Source: Rhopalosiphum padi
Lineage: Eukaryota > Arthropoda > Insecta > Hemiptera > Aphididae
Assembly (NCBI RefSeq): GCF_020882245.1
Contig: NC_083600.1
Span: 16,926,001-16,990,000, forward strand
Length of the DNA: 64,000 nucleotides
Reading direction: 5' to 3'
Positions 39,901 through 50,800 of this stretch are shown here, one piece after another; positions within the stretch are counted from its first letter, which is position 1, and each line of letters starts with the position of its first letter. The position numbers and the translations under genes are program-made. Below the pieces are notes generated by a model. The model worked only from the letters and a program-made list of their open reading frames with translations. It made no database searches and was not told where the DNA came from.

Positions 39901-42283
39901 TATACATAATATATATAATATAACATAATTATATGTTTATTACTTTTATAAGTTATACACAAATTCATCTATGGTATAAATTTAATATAAATGGAAATAT
40001 TAGATATAAATATTAAATGTACAATCACTATAAAATAGTTTTACCTATTTTATCTGATTATATGTATAAAAAAATTTCAAAACTTAATCTGACAACACTT
40101 AGTGATACCATAAGTAACAAATGTCTACTTACAACGATACCCAACATTTTGTAATCGATCTGTTAGTAATTTTCCAACATAAAAAATACAATATTAGCAA
40201 ATATAAAATATATTTAAAGACATTATTTATGAAAAAAAAAGTATAATCAAAATAATCCTATAAAAAAATGTGAAAACAAGAAACCACTCTGATGTATAGT
40301 AGGTATCGAGTGTACCTCATCAGTTGTCAGTAAGCCATTGTAATTTATGTGTCAACTTTGAATAAAATTAAAAAAAAAAAAAAATTCTAAGTGAAGATGA
40401 TCTGTCGTCTATATTTTAAGATATATTTATCGTCCAATTTGAACTTAAAATGTTTATAAAAAAATGTTATTTATATTATGATTTAAGATTTTTTGGTTTC
40501 AGTATGAAGTAAGAACTTATTAGGTTTCTCGCCTTATATTAAATGTTCAAGTTTTTAACTAAGTGAAAAATGTTTTTCGACAATTATAAAAAAACATTTA
40601 AAATTTAAATTGTTTATTAATAATTTAAAATATTTAAAAAATTAAACAATGTGCAAGAAATGATAATATAAACATTTGGTGAAAATTTCAAGTATCCATG
40701 GCAACGGTCGGCAATTAGCTGACTGCGAAGACAGAAAACTCGACCGTCTTATTATCTTAATTAAATTGTGTAATTAATTTTTTCCTAGCCAATTTATTAT
40801 CAGATACCATTCCAAAAGTTTAAAATCAAAGCAAATAATACGCCCCACAAAATGTAAAATGTTGAATCCATTCATCACTATTATACACTCAGAATCTAAA
40901 AATAATAAAATTTAATTTTAATACTCTCGTAATGCTGATATAACTACTAACACAGGAGTATTTTCATAAATAACGGTAGTTCAAAAGAATAAGTACCCGA
41001 GTAAAAAATATGTTATGTGTATTGAGTTAAAGTTTAGTATAAAATAAAAGCTTGAAACGATAGTTTAAACTTTGTTTAAATATCAAAAAGACATCCCAGT
41101 ACGTACATTTAAGTAACTTAATCATGATGATTATAAGCTATACAAATAAATTGTAAAATGTATTAAGAATAATTTACTGATATGAAGTTCTTACCAATGC
41201 ATTCTAAAAAATAGAAATAAATTATTTGTTATTTAAAATTGACGAGTAATTGATTAGAATAGTACGTACATATTACACATCATATATATTAATATCCATG
41301 CTTAAATTTTAATATTAAAAAAGCATACAACATTGTAGTAGAAATATTATAAAAGTATCCTAAATTCCTAAGTACATATTAACATATTATAATGAAAATA
41401 TAAATATTTATGTTATATGCTAGAATATAACTTATTTTATTGAATTTATGAAGTCCCTTACTTTGCTCGAAGTCTAGAAAAAAAAATATATTTATACTTA
41501 TTAAATTAATAATTTATAAATATTTTTTACGCATAAAGTCATCAAATACATAGTAGCTAGCATACTAGCACATATAGTAAGTTACCATCTCCAACTTTCG
41601 CCAAAGATGAATTTTAGACTTTGATTACTTAAATCTTAACTTAAATAAATACCTAGTAGAAGATTAGGGTATTATTACCAAACCTCTTAGTAAAAATAAA
41701 AATTCAAGTTTGTTCATCCAATAATTTTTTATCAAAATATCTTCTTAATAATCAACTCTGTTCTCAATTTCTTACATACCAATTACAAACTGGTTCGTGT
41801 GTTAAGAACCCTATCGTTCTGTCTTTATTAGGCAAGGATTATAATAAGTTACTCTTAAAATCAAAATGAACGTTAGTTAGAAATATTAAATGTATTATTA
41901 TTTAACTGTACATAACTTGACAACATACATATACATTTTAATAATTTCTTTATACCAATTTACCTTTTGTTAACTTTTAAGCATACAAATAGTTGATTAC
42001 AAAAATCGTATTTTAATTAATTATTTGTCAAATGTATCGTTGAATAATAGGAATTATTTAATAAGCTATCAATCGAGTAATACATATTATAATATTAGTA
42101 CGAGTGTTATGCCTATCAATTAATATTAATTTCATATTTTAATATAGTTATAAAATAATTTTTATTTGTTATATCTTCACCATTGTTATCTTCTTTGTTA
42201 TCACTTTCCTCGATTGTTTTTAAGGTACAATAGCTTGTATCAAATATTACAGTTAATATAACTAAAACTATAAATGAAACCAT
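21990..42283 (-). CDS. Microexon gene A: predicted small secreted protein (putative effector-like), at least 16 coding exons
   Basis: No long ORF exists; the gene was rebuilt from splice sites. Exons in transcript order: 42283-42181, 41473-41462, 41203-41195, 40159-40133, 39889-39848, 39633-39556, 37553-37506, 37326-37294, 34494-34456, 33114-33106, 32954-32946, 31983-31960, 29503-29462, 28893-28870, 25271-25245, 22096-21990. Every coding junction is phase 1, there are no stops, and the sum is 633 nt (210 codons plus stop). The N-terminus MVSFIVLVILTVIFDTSYC is a clear signal peptide. The rest is polar with scattered Cys and aromatic residues. The last exon begins AMPNMNV and has a Cys-rich YCS segment, matching gene B (AKPELDV, WCN). 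A minus-strand AATAAA lies at 21954-21949. Introns contain many transposons. No catalytic motif or known domain is recognised. Some exons may be missing: no counterparts were found for several gene B exons. Confidence 0.78.
22290..23310. repeat. Interspersed noncoding repeat, about 1 kb
   Basis: Starts near GGGCAAGTGGGTATCACTCT and ends near CACTCCGTTCAGAATCT. Related pieces occur at 43540-44125 and, more decayed, near 40290 and 59300. A related end (ATTCTGAGCG) lies near 63340. No coding capacity is visible. It lies just upstream of the last exon of gene A, in its final intron. Confidence 0.6.
24160..24313. repeat. Small inverted-repeat sequence with GAAAACGC ends
   Basis: AGAGAAGAAAACGC on the left faces GCGTTTTCTCCTT on the right, with a less AT-rich core. 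It may be a small MITE in the last intron of gene A. Boundaries and target duplication are not clear. Confidence 0.35.
26860..28158. mobile_element. Foldback-type element with arms of about 270-310 bp
   Basis: Left arm about 26860-27174, right arm about 27890-28158 in inverse orientation, both starting CCATGAAGACTA. They share GAGTCGCACGATTAAACGG, GGTGGCGCTGCGTAAG, GTAGTAT with GGGATTATTCATG, and ATATGCATTATTTCGAAC in the same order. The left arm has extra sequence of about 80 bp near its tip. The core between the arms is less AT-rich and has no recognisable transposase. It lies in an intron of gene A; another arm copy is at 20669-20905. Confidence 0.8.
28636..28770. mobile_element. 135-bp hAT-type MITE with perfect 8-bp target duplication
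   Basis: Ends are perfect 14-bp inverted repeats, CAGAGCCGTGCCGT. ATAATGAT flanks both sides (28628-28635 and 28771-28778). The intact duplication suggests a fairly recent insertion. It lies in an intron of gene A. Confidence 0.9.
29137..29168. repeat. Perfect 32-bp palindrome
   Basis: Sixteen bases starting ATTGATTATAAATACT are followed at once by their exact reverse complement with no loop. A looser version of the same arms lies at about 19496-19533. It is in an intron of gene A. Confidence 0.85.
30312..31505. mobile_element. Nested elements with ends made of short repeated phrases
   Basis: The outer element has phrases like GTAAGTTGGGTCCC on the left and their inverse (GGGACCCAATTTAC) on the right. 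Inside it, about 30815-31452, a second element carries several copies of TTGAATTGGCTCCC on the left and inverse copies (GGGAGCCAAATCAAT) on the right. No coding capacity is seen. Similar elements occur at 44370-45115 and 59745-60880. They lie between gene A exons. Confidence 0.6.
32838..33160. repeat. Tandem duplication of about 160 bp carrying a 9-nt microexon
   Basis: Two adjacent copies, about 32838-32998 and 32999-33160, differ at few positions. Each holds one 9-nt exon of gene A (32946-32954 and 33106-33114), with the same CACAG acceptor and GTAAG donor. Gene B has a single copy at 54353-54361. The duplication therefore added one three-residue exon to gene A. Confidence 0.85.
35289..36151 (+). 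mobile_element. Nonautonomous hAT-type element with a coding remnant
   Basis: Ends TAGTGATGGGCAACGTCG and, inverted, TGGTGTTGGGCAACGTCG. Flanks are ATTTGCAC (35281-35288) and ATTTGCAT (36152-36159), 7 of 8 identical, as for a hAT insertion. Near 35733-35900 on the + strand a short coding-like frame contains STWSDIWKKFGFK and SDEDKTWIWEELE and then a stop. It has no start of its own, so it looks like the last exon of a lost internal gene. The element lies in an intron of gene A. Confidence 0.75.
38280..38505 (-). mobile_element. tRNA-derived SINE-like element
   Basis: On the minus strand a less AT-rich head contains a good polymerase III B box, GGTTCAAACCT, preceded at tRNA-like distance by a weaker A-box-like AGCTCAACAGCTGG. 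A tRNA-unrelated body follows. I see no clean tail or target duplication. It lies between gene A exons. Confidence 0.45.
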
Positions 42284-42330
42284 AGTTATTGTTCAGATAA
42301 CTACAAAGAACGAGTATATTGCTTTGCAAA

Positions 42331-42340
42331 GAATATATCT
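42331..42340 (-). promoter_or_regulatory. Probable TATA box of microexon gene A
   Basis: On the minus strand AGATATATTC lies about 50 bp before the start codon. Gene B has a TATA-like GGTATATTG in the equivalent place. The leaders share CTCGTTCTTT and CTGAACAATAACTATG, and upstream similarity continues for roughly 350 bp, so a conserved promoter was duplicated with the gene. The start site is inferred, not seen. Confidence 0.5.
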
Positions 42341-43539
42341 AAAACGATTAGATTCTGAATAGGTACTAGAATATCATTATGAATACCAAATAAGTGCCAA
42401 TTTATTTTGGTGTTTATTCGTTATAACAATTAAGTAAACATGTTTATAGCATAAACAACATCTGTCGTAAAATCTAAAAGAAAAAATATATGTTATAGTG
42501 ATACACATATGGTAAAGTAAAATCAAAAATACAAAATATATTGAAACTAAATACCACTTTTGAATTTTTGATGTTTATTCACCATATTTTAATAAAATTA
42601 TTAATTTCTAAAATTAAAGTGTGAATAATAGTATTATTAAGCTTTAGCTAATAATTAATATATAGAGGAGATGTGAACGTGATAAATTTACCGGAAATTT
42701 TAAAACCTTCTTTGACCACTTAAAATTGTACGTGATGCCTAAGAAGACTAGAAATATCTTGTCTATAGTCTTCGTATTGATGCTTATACTAATAATTATA
42801 ATTTTCGACTAGAATTTATGAAATACTTAAAAATGTATCAATTTTTGATATTTTTCACCATATTGTTATCACTTATCAGTATTTAGTAAAGACCGGATTT
42901 ATACGCATTTAAAATTTTAAAATATGCACTTAAAAAGTTTCAAATATCTATATAAAATGAACAAAATATTATGCAAAATAATTTTTGATTATTACAGCTG
43001 GGTATTTATTTATTGTTAAATTATAAAATTAAAACATTAATGATGGAAAAAAATAAACTACAATATTATATATATTTTATGATTGTGATGAAAAAATAGA
43101 CAATTTATTTGTAATTGGAAAAACAATAAGTAACAATAATATGTCAATCCGTTTTCTAAGTGATGATAATTTTGAACTTGCCAACTTGGGCACTTAGGCA
43201 TTGTAAAGTAACTAACGCAAACAATGTTATATACAATTAACACGTTTTCATAGTAAGTTGACTATTGCCGAATGTAAATTTCGAACTACAGTCATCAGTT
43301 TGTCAGTCCGTGTTCTGTAGTATTGAAAAATGAAAATATGTCGATATTGTTAGACGAAATATAAATACTAAAGTGCGATATTTATAACTCGATTAAATAT
43401 CTTTCTTTGTATGACATATCATTTATACGAGTTAACAATGTTACGTATTAAATTTTAAGTTCTGAGCAAAGCGACGAATGTATTGATTTTACAATGATGT
43501 GTGTTTTTTTTTGTATATGTGTATACGATAAGTATTTCA

Positions 43540-44125
43540 TAAAATTATTTTTATTTTTAGAATGGTTTTGAATAGATAATCGGATCTAGTTGATACTTTA
43601 AAGAGGTCAAAATTAAAAAATTCCTTGTATTTTTTGACTTGAGAAAATAAATTAAGAAATATCAGGAATTTTTGACAAAATCGATTTTGTATTTTTAGTG
43701 TAACTTTAAAACGAATAACGCTTAGTATTCATTCTTTATTTAAACGAGCGTATAGAACAAGAAAAATATGTTTGTTTATTATCACCTTAAAAACATCATT
43801 ATAAAAAATGTAAAATACTCTAACACAGGTGTAAAAATTAAATATTTACATAAACAAACCCGCTCATGTACTCTCTGTTAGTCTGCTGTCAGCTAAATGT
43901 AGTAAATGAGTAATATTTTTCAAAAATAAACTCTATGCCATTTGTCTATTGTGCAAAAAAACAAGTCTACAGTTTTTTGGTTTTTCCCGATTACATTATC
44001 TGATTTACTGAGAATTTTAACGATTCAAAAGTAGCATTTTTTCTATTTTATATCGTGTACCTATAAATAAATAAAAAAAAAAATGATAGGCAAGTGGGTA
44101 CCGCTCTGCTGTATATTATAGGTCT
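43540..44125. repeat. Fragments of the interspersed repeat seen at 22290-23310
   Basis: Phrases such as GAGAAAATAAATTAAGAAA, ACAAAATCGATTTTGTATTT and GGCAAGTGGGTACCGCTCTG recur here, but in rearranged order. No coding potential seen. It lies between the two microexon genes. Confidence 0.55.
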
Positions 44126-44369
44126 TGAATGGTATTTTTGTAATATATATACCATATATATGCATTTATTTTAGGGTACATCTATTAAATTAATTTAATA
44201 GTGTTTTGTTAAAAAAAAATAAACATTCTATGATATTAAAATAATGTGAAAAAAATAACCTAGATACTCGTTTTTATTAATTTAACTTTTCACAGTTATT
44301 TGTTACACAAAAAAAAACAAAATAAATGTTTTTGTATAATATGTTAAATCTTTGAGGGGCCTTGGTTAG

Positions 44370-45115
44370 TATTCAGGGGGCTAGGTAAATTGAGTCCGAA
44401 ATACCGTTTTTGTGGTAAACTGAGTCCTGGATTTGAAAAGGTATAAGGTAAACTGAGTCCCTGGTTATAATAAGTTTAGTTTCCAAAACAGAACATTTTC
44501 TTTCTCACATTTACAGGCTTAGTACTATCTGTTATGTTAACACAACTGACGTGGTTAAAAATGTGTTTTTTTTGTTTTTAATATCTAATATAATTCACTA
44601 GGTTGTACATAGAAATCACAATTAATTAAATATATAATATACAAATTCAAGTCAATTTTTTTTTTATTTATTACCTACTATTTATTGTTATTATGTACAT
44701 TGTACATGGTAAAAATTTATTTGATATGTTCTTAACAAATTCAAATCTTGAAATATTTTTATTTTCATATTTCAACATTTCTTCTCAAAAACAATTTTTC
44801 TATTGTTATTTTTTTCATTTTAATTACCTCATCTTTGCTACGTATTTTTATATATGTATCTATTTGAATGTAATATTTAAGTAAGCAAATCGATAATCAT
44901 TAATTGGTGACTAGTCTTTATACAGTACTCATTGAATGTAGAGACTTTTTATTTTTAAGTAGGTACATCGTCGTTATTTATACATTATTCTTTCGAATAA
45001 TATTATTACTCGGGACTCAGTTTACCTAGCACGTTAAAGTTTTCCGGACTCAATTTACCTAGCGCCAATATCCACCCAATTATTTGGGACTCAGTTTACC
45101 ACTCCCGGTAAACGG
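44370..45115. mobile_element. Element with ends made of GTAAACTGAGTCC phrases
   Basis: Three copies of a GTAAACTGAGTCC-like phrase on the left (about 44385-44465) face three inverse copies on the right (about 45008-45105). The interior is AT-rich and noncoding. The phrase is close to that of the outer element at 30312-31505. Confidence 0.6.
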
Positions 45116-46970
45116 AAAACGGTAAACGGTATACGTTACACGTATACGTATATACTATATTATATACAAATATATATCACAAATTGATATAAAATAATAG
45201 ATATATTACTCGCGTTATCCTACGAAAACGGCATTGGGCACTATTTTGTTAGTTGGCAAAACATAATTTTGTTCTTGGTAAATATGGTCGTTGCACCTGA
45301 CTTGAAACTACGCGCACGTCTATGCTATTAGTGTAAAATAGTAACATTTATCAAGGTACTTTATAATTTTTATAATTTTAACCAAGCTGGACATTTATAA
45401 AAATAAATTCAGATTGATTTGTATTTAATTGGAGTAAATTTATTCAGAAGAAAAAAATTATAAACTTATACAATTTTAAATTGTTGTTAAACAACATTTT
45501 AGTAGATATTAGTTTTTTTGTTTGTAATAATATTATCATAGGAAACCGAATATATAATTAGCCAAAATGTCTGAAATGATAAATAATATGGTCCGCTTTC
45601 GCTAATATTGCATGTGGCTGATCAGAGCTGACTATAAAACAGTTGCATTTTAATATTATACTTTCTTGATCAAAATGTTGTCCTATTAAGTATATGAAAA
45701 TTGTATCACAAATATTTATATAATATATTCATATTAATTTTAAATTCACGATTAGGTGTAGAATCAGTAATAAAATATTATATTTCTTTCGATTTAACTT
45801 TATAGATACATTTTTTCCAATTAAAACAATTTTTTTCAATAATTAAAAATGTATTACGTTGTCGAACTAATGCGCTTATGTGGTGACTATCAAACATTTT
45901 AGTTATTAAATTATTATTTCGAGCACCTAAAACAATACCAAATAATAAAAAGTGAATAATGTGAATTTAAGGCGAGTAAACATAAATTGTATATTAAAAA
46001 TATATGAATTAGGTATAGATATAGTGTGACTGCTCGAAGTATTAGATCTTTAAAAATTTGCATATATTATGCGGAATCATGCGTTGGCGTTCCCTTTTGA
46101 TTGGTTACGTAAAAAAATCTTGATGATATATATGTTTAAACGTTGTTGTTCAGTTTACGCTTGTTCTATAATTTCAAAAAAATACCAACGATTTTTAATT
46201 GTTGAACCTAGTATGGACTTGCATTTCATAGATGTTTTGAACGTTTCATTATTATCTTTTTCTCCTTCCTTTTAAAAATGCATAATATAATATATACAAC
46301 CGTTGAATATAATATAATAATAATTCAGTTTAACAGGGACATGCCAAATGATAATATATTATACCTAACATTAATTTTAAATCAACCACGACTGTTTTAA
46401 TTTGGGACGTCAAATTTTTTACACTGCATATCATGTCTCAAATTATTTTATATAGGTAGCTACTAATAACATATATCGTAGGAAGAGGATATCATATCAC
46501 TATAGGTACCTACTGCAGATTGCAATCGATTATTCTACCATCGGTTCGTGTAATTTACGAACGTCTACAAGAGAAAAAAATATAAATCACCGTAGCTAGC
46601 GGTATCAGGGCAACGGTCTATAACGGTACGGCATCTAAAACGTTTTCGGCACGATGGACTATCACAGTGTACGGTAGCCAGCAGTACCAGCTAGATAAAC
46701 GACAGCAAAATAGATTTTATCCGTTCAATACTACTAAATTTATTTAACAAATTCTATCCTATGGATGTGATAAATTCGTTAAATGCGTCAGCTGCTTTTT
46801 TTGGTTCGTCTTGAGTACCTATTTATAATTAAATCATCATTGAGTTTTAGATGTTTAATAATATTTATTTACTTTGCAAATGTTCTCCCCGTGTAATACT
46901 TTTTATTAATTTCCAAGTGGATTTGGAATTATTTGAATATAAATTGAACTTATCTTTATAAAAGTTATTT
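45116..46970. other. Intergenic DNA upstream of gene A and downstream of gene B
   Basis: I recognise no gene. A less AT-rich patch at about 46590-46700 has no recognisable protein in any frame. Confidence 0.4.
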
Positions 46971-46974
46971 TTTG

Positions 46975-47220
46975 CTAACTTAATAATTTAATATAGTAAC
47001 TAAGTAGTTTTTCAATATGATGATTTTTTTTAACTAAGAGGAAAAGTTCATTTTTGTTACGTAAAGAACATAAAAGCCCTTTAACCATCCACTTTTTAAG
47101 CCTTTTATTTTTAAATACGATTTTTTTATTAGTTGTGCGCACATTAATTATATAAAGTAATTTTTCATAAAATAAGTTAAGAGCCATATAATTATTTTTA
47201 TCATTGAGGATATTTTCCAC
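46975..47220 (-). pseudogene. Fragment resembling a non-LTR retrotransposon reverse transcriptase region
   Basis: An 81-codon minus-strand frame includes KRLKKWMVKGLLCSLRNKNE, which resembles the P-W-[IM]-T-x-G-L-L-x-S-[IL]-x-x-[KR]-[ND]-x-L block between endonuclease and reverse transcriptase in LINE-type elements. Flanks lack the rest of the polymerase, so it is a remnant. Assignment rests on this one block. Confidence 0.45.
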
Positions 47221-47820
47221 TTTTTATCTTTCATTCTTATGATTAGTAGTTTGTAATCTACACTAATTATATAAAATAAAATAATCATTTTAGTTTGACG
47301 ATTATAGTAAATTTTGTGAACACTATCTACATTTACTAGATAGCTGATGTTTTAATTTACAGAATTATGGGGTATGAATTATATGAACTATGAAGATTAT
47401 ACAATGTAGGAGTATCTCTCTTGGATACAAAAGATAAATTTATCTATACTGTGCATATATTATAACCTAGTGTTATAATATTATACGTATACGAAAAACA
47501 CGACTATAATTCGTACTATAATATACTTAAAAGCTTTTTTGTATTTTAAAATTATGTCAATAATACTCCATCCTTCAAAGAAATAGATAAATAATTGATA
47601 AGCGACTAACACTTGGAACCCACAAGTAAATACTAAGGAGTACATAAGATCATGGATTATAAATATTATTTATTTTTAAATTAAAAATTTCAACATACAA
47701 TATAATTAATTTAATTTAATTTCTACGTTTGTTACAATAAATTAACATGCTTTTTAATGTCATTCAGTCTACCCTCGATGATTTTGATATTTCCTTGGTG
47801 GGCTTGATATTATATTCAGT

Positions 47821-50800
47821 TCAATGTTCTTCAAATGTGTCGAAAATTTGTTGATTTTTTCTTTCGATTAACTTAGGGATATAATTATTGCACCATGTAT
47901 TGACATCCAATTCTGGTTTGGCTACAAACAAAATTAAAAACATAATGCATTTTTTTTTTATTATTTATAGATGATCAAAATTTGAGCTATTTGTTGTTAA
48001 ACGTTAGCCTATTCTTGGTAAATTAAATAATTTGAGGTTTAGCATTCACGCATACAGTGTTGTGATTTTATAATTAAACTAGATAAAAAAAATATATATT
48101 ATTATCAATTAGTGTTCACCACTAAAATACGAACTTTCCAATTTCAGTAATGTAAGATTTATAAGATATTCGAAGTAACTCATTGCTTCTTTTTCTAAAA
48201 AAAAAGAAGTATTTCACAATGTATTAAACTATATAGATTATTTAACATCATAAATTAATTTTGCAGTCAAACATTTTTTGCTATATGATTCATTATACAG
48301 TAGAAAAAGTTTATAAAGATAACGGCTCTATAGTGACATACCAGGCTTAGTTATTTATAATTAAAGTTTTCAAAAAAATGCATTTGTTATAATATACTTA
48401 TATGCTAATATTTTATATCGATTACCATCGGTAATTATTATGATCCTGCCATTACATATAGAATGACTCATTTTTGTGAACATGGACAAGTTGCAAATCT
48501 ACGAGTATAATATTTACGTCATACATACAGATCTTACAAAGCAACGAGGAACAAATGTTTTTATGGGTTTGCTAATAAAAAAATTGGACGGTTTGGAATA
48601 CTTTTGTATTGGTTAAAATACCATTTCACATAGCAGGTGTGATAAGGGCAAAATTTCTTATTCACTATATCAGAAGGAGTGTATGCAATTTCCAGAGATC
48701 TTTGGTGAATTTTTCCTATTAAAATATCTCTATCAAAAATTACATATCTTGTTGTTTTAGACGGAGCAGATGAAATAAATCAAAAATCACTAAATTATGT
48801 ACAAAATATGTGCTTATTTACCAAATATATTAAAATATGTAATTATATCTAAATATGTAAAAACATGTAAAATAAGTTTGGGTTTATTTCAATTAGAATG
48901 ATCTAAATTTTTTATCAGATTTAAACTATCTCATTCCAATAAAAATATGTATTTACAATAAAATCTGTTCCCTAGTCATTATAAACGATTTCTGTTGTAA
49001 CTGTTTTTATGACTAAAATATACAGTGTACGTAGTATCAACAATTTTAAGAATACAAGTGGTATTGAAAATTGTTGCATAAAATAATTTACCTTTCCATT
49101 CATTCATTAATATTTCTATAACAAAATATAATTATAAAATATATCATTAAATGTGCTATTAAAAATTACATTTTTGAATTTGCTCTATCTTAGATTTGTA
49201 CGGGAACGTTAAATGTTTATTTTTCATTAATTTTCTGAACGGCTGCTGTAATGTTGAACCAGAGAGTATAGTATAAAATCGCTGAATAATGTCAAATGCC
49301 TACCGTAGTGAAAAAAATTTAAAATGTAACGTTAATAGTTGATTGATGTGTAAATACAAAATTGTTTATTAATTTATCCAGACAGCTACCACTAGCCAGC
49401 AAATCATCTATTTGTGTGACTTTTTGAAAAAATAGTTTTGTTTTTTTCTTTAAAATTTCACCAAAAATAGTTGTTCATACTTACACGGAGTTCTTGCAAA
49501 AACACAGATACATAAGGTGTATTCAACATCGAGAATCTCGAATATTATCAGTTGCGCATGTCACACATAACTGTTTTCTCTATTTATCAAAAACCAGTAC
49601 TCAATACATAGAATTTACAAAGATTTACGATTATAAGCTCTGGGCCACTATTCCAACCGGTTTAAAATTTGCCAACATTAAATATTTAATTAGCTTATAC
49701 ATATCTAGAATGAAGGGAATTCACTTCTCAAATTAAGTACCTGTTATAATTTAAATTTGTTATTAAATCAGCGGTGATATGATTATAATAAATTGTATTT
49801 ATATCAATTATGGTATATGACGCGAAAAGATAAGTAGATACACATCCAATGCTGTAATATCCACTTATTCTTAAACTATAATTTAGTTTATACCTTATTT
49901 TTTTACCTTTTTTATGTGTAACATCTATAGAAAAAAATATGAATATGTTAATAATCATTAATACATTTTTAGTTATTGCTTATTCCTAATTTTTATATTA
50001 CCTAATCTATGTCATAACGTACCTCTAAGAACGGTTTTTACCAAACGAGTGGTGATCAAAAACAACGGCGGAGTAGCTGATGAGTTGAGGTGCACAAAGG
50101 CTCGCACATCGAATCATGACCGAAAAATGTCGGTGGTGGCGTCATAACGATGTCATAACCCGAAGCACAGTAATCGACATGTCAGTTACCAAAATTGCAG
50201 TATGATGGCCGAGCGTGATCACCAACTATGGGCCGAAAACCGGTGGCGAATTTGACGTATCAAAAAGAACGATCACATTCCCTATTGCAAGTATTCAGCT
50301 TATTTGCTGACTCAGAAGGTTGGTATTATTTATTGAGATTGGCAAAACGGTTGTATGTCTATTAGAGTCTATATACCAGATATGATAATCAGTTAAACAA
50401 AAGCAGGCGAAAAGAGCGGACCAGAGCAGTGATCAGTAATTACAAAGGAGGTAAATGGGTAGGTAATTTGAACTTTCTTTTATCATTATTGCAGTCTCTG
50501 CATTAAAAATAACAAAATTAATAATAATAATAAATGACTTAATACTCACAGGCTAAGGTTGACATCCATTCCTCAGGTCGTTTAGGCTCAACACTCGTAA
50601 CTAAAAGTGGAGGTATCAAGCGGTTAGGTTGTCAAAATAACAATAAATAATGATCATAATATACTTACAAAAATACAAGATATATACATTAAACATAAAT
50701 TAAATTGAAGGTCATTTTACATCTACCGATCAATAGGCAGTGAAATAAATTTGTCTAGTGAACACTTCTTGCTTAGAAGGAACTTTATAAAGGGATAACA

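Noticed and set aside
41580..41595. Possible 9-nt gene A exon next to GTAACT near 41587
   Set aside because: Weak donor and purine-rich acceptor, and no matching exon in gene B.
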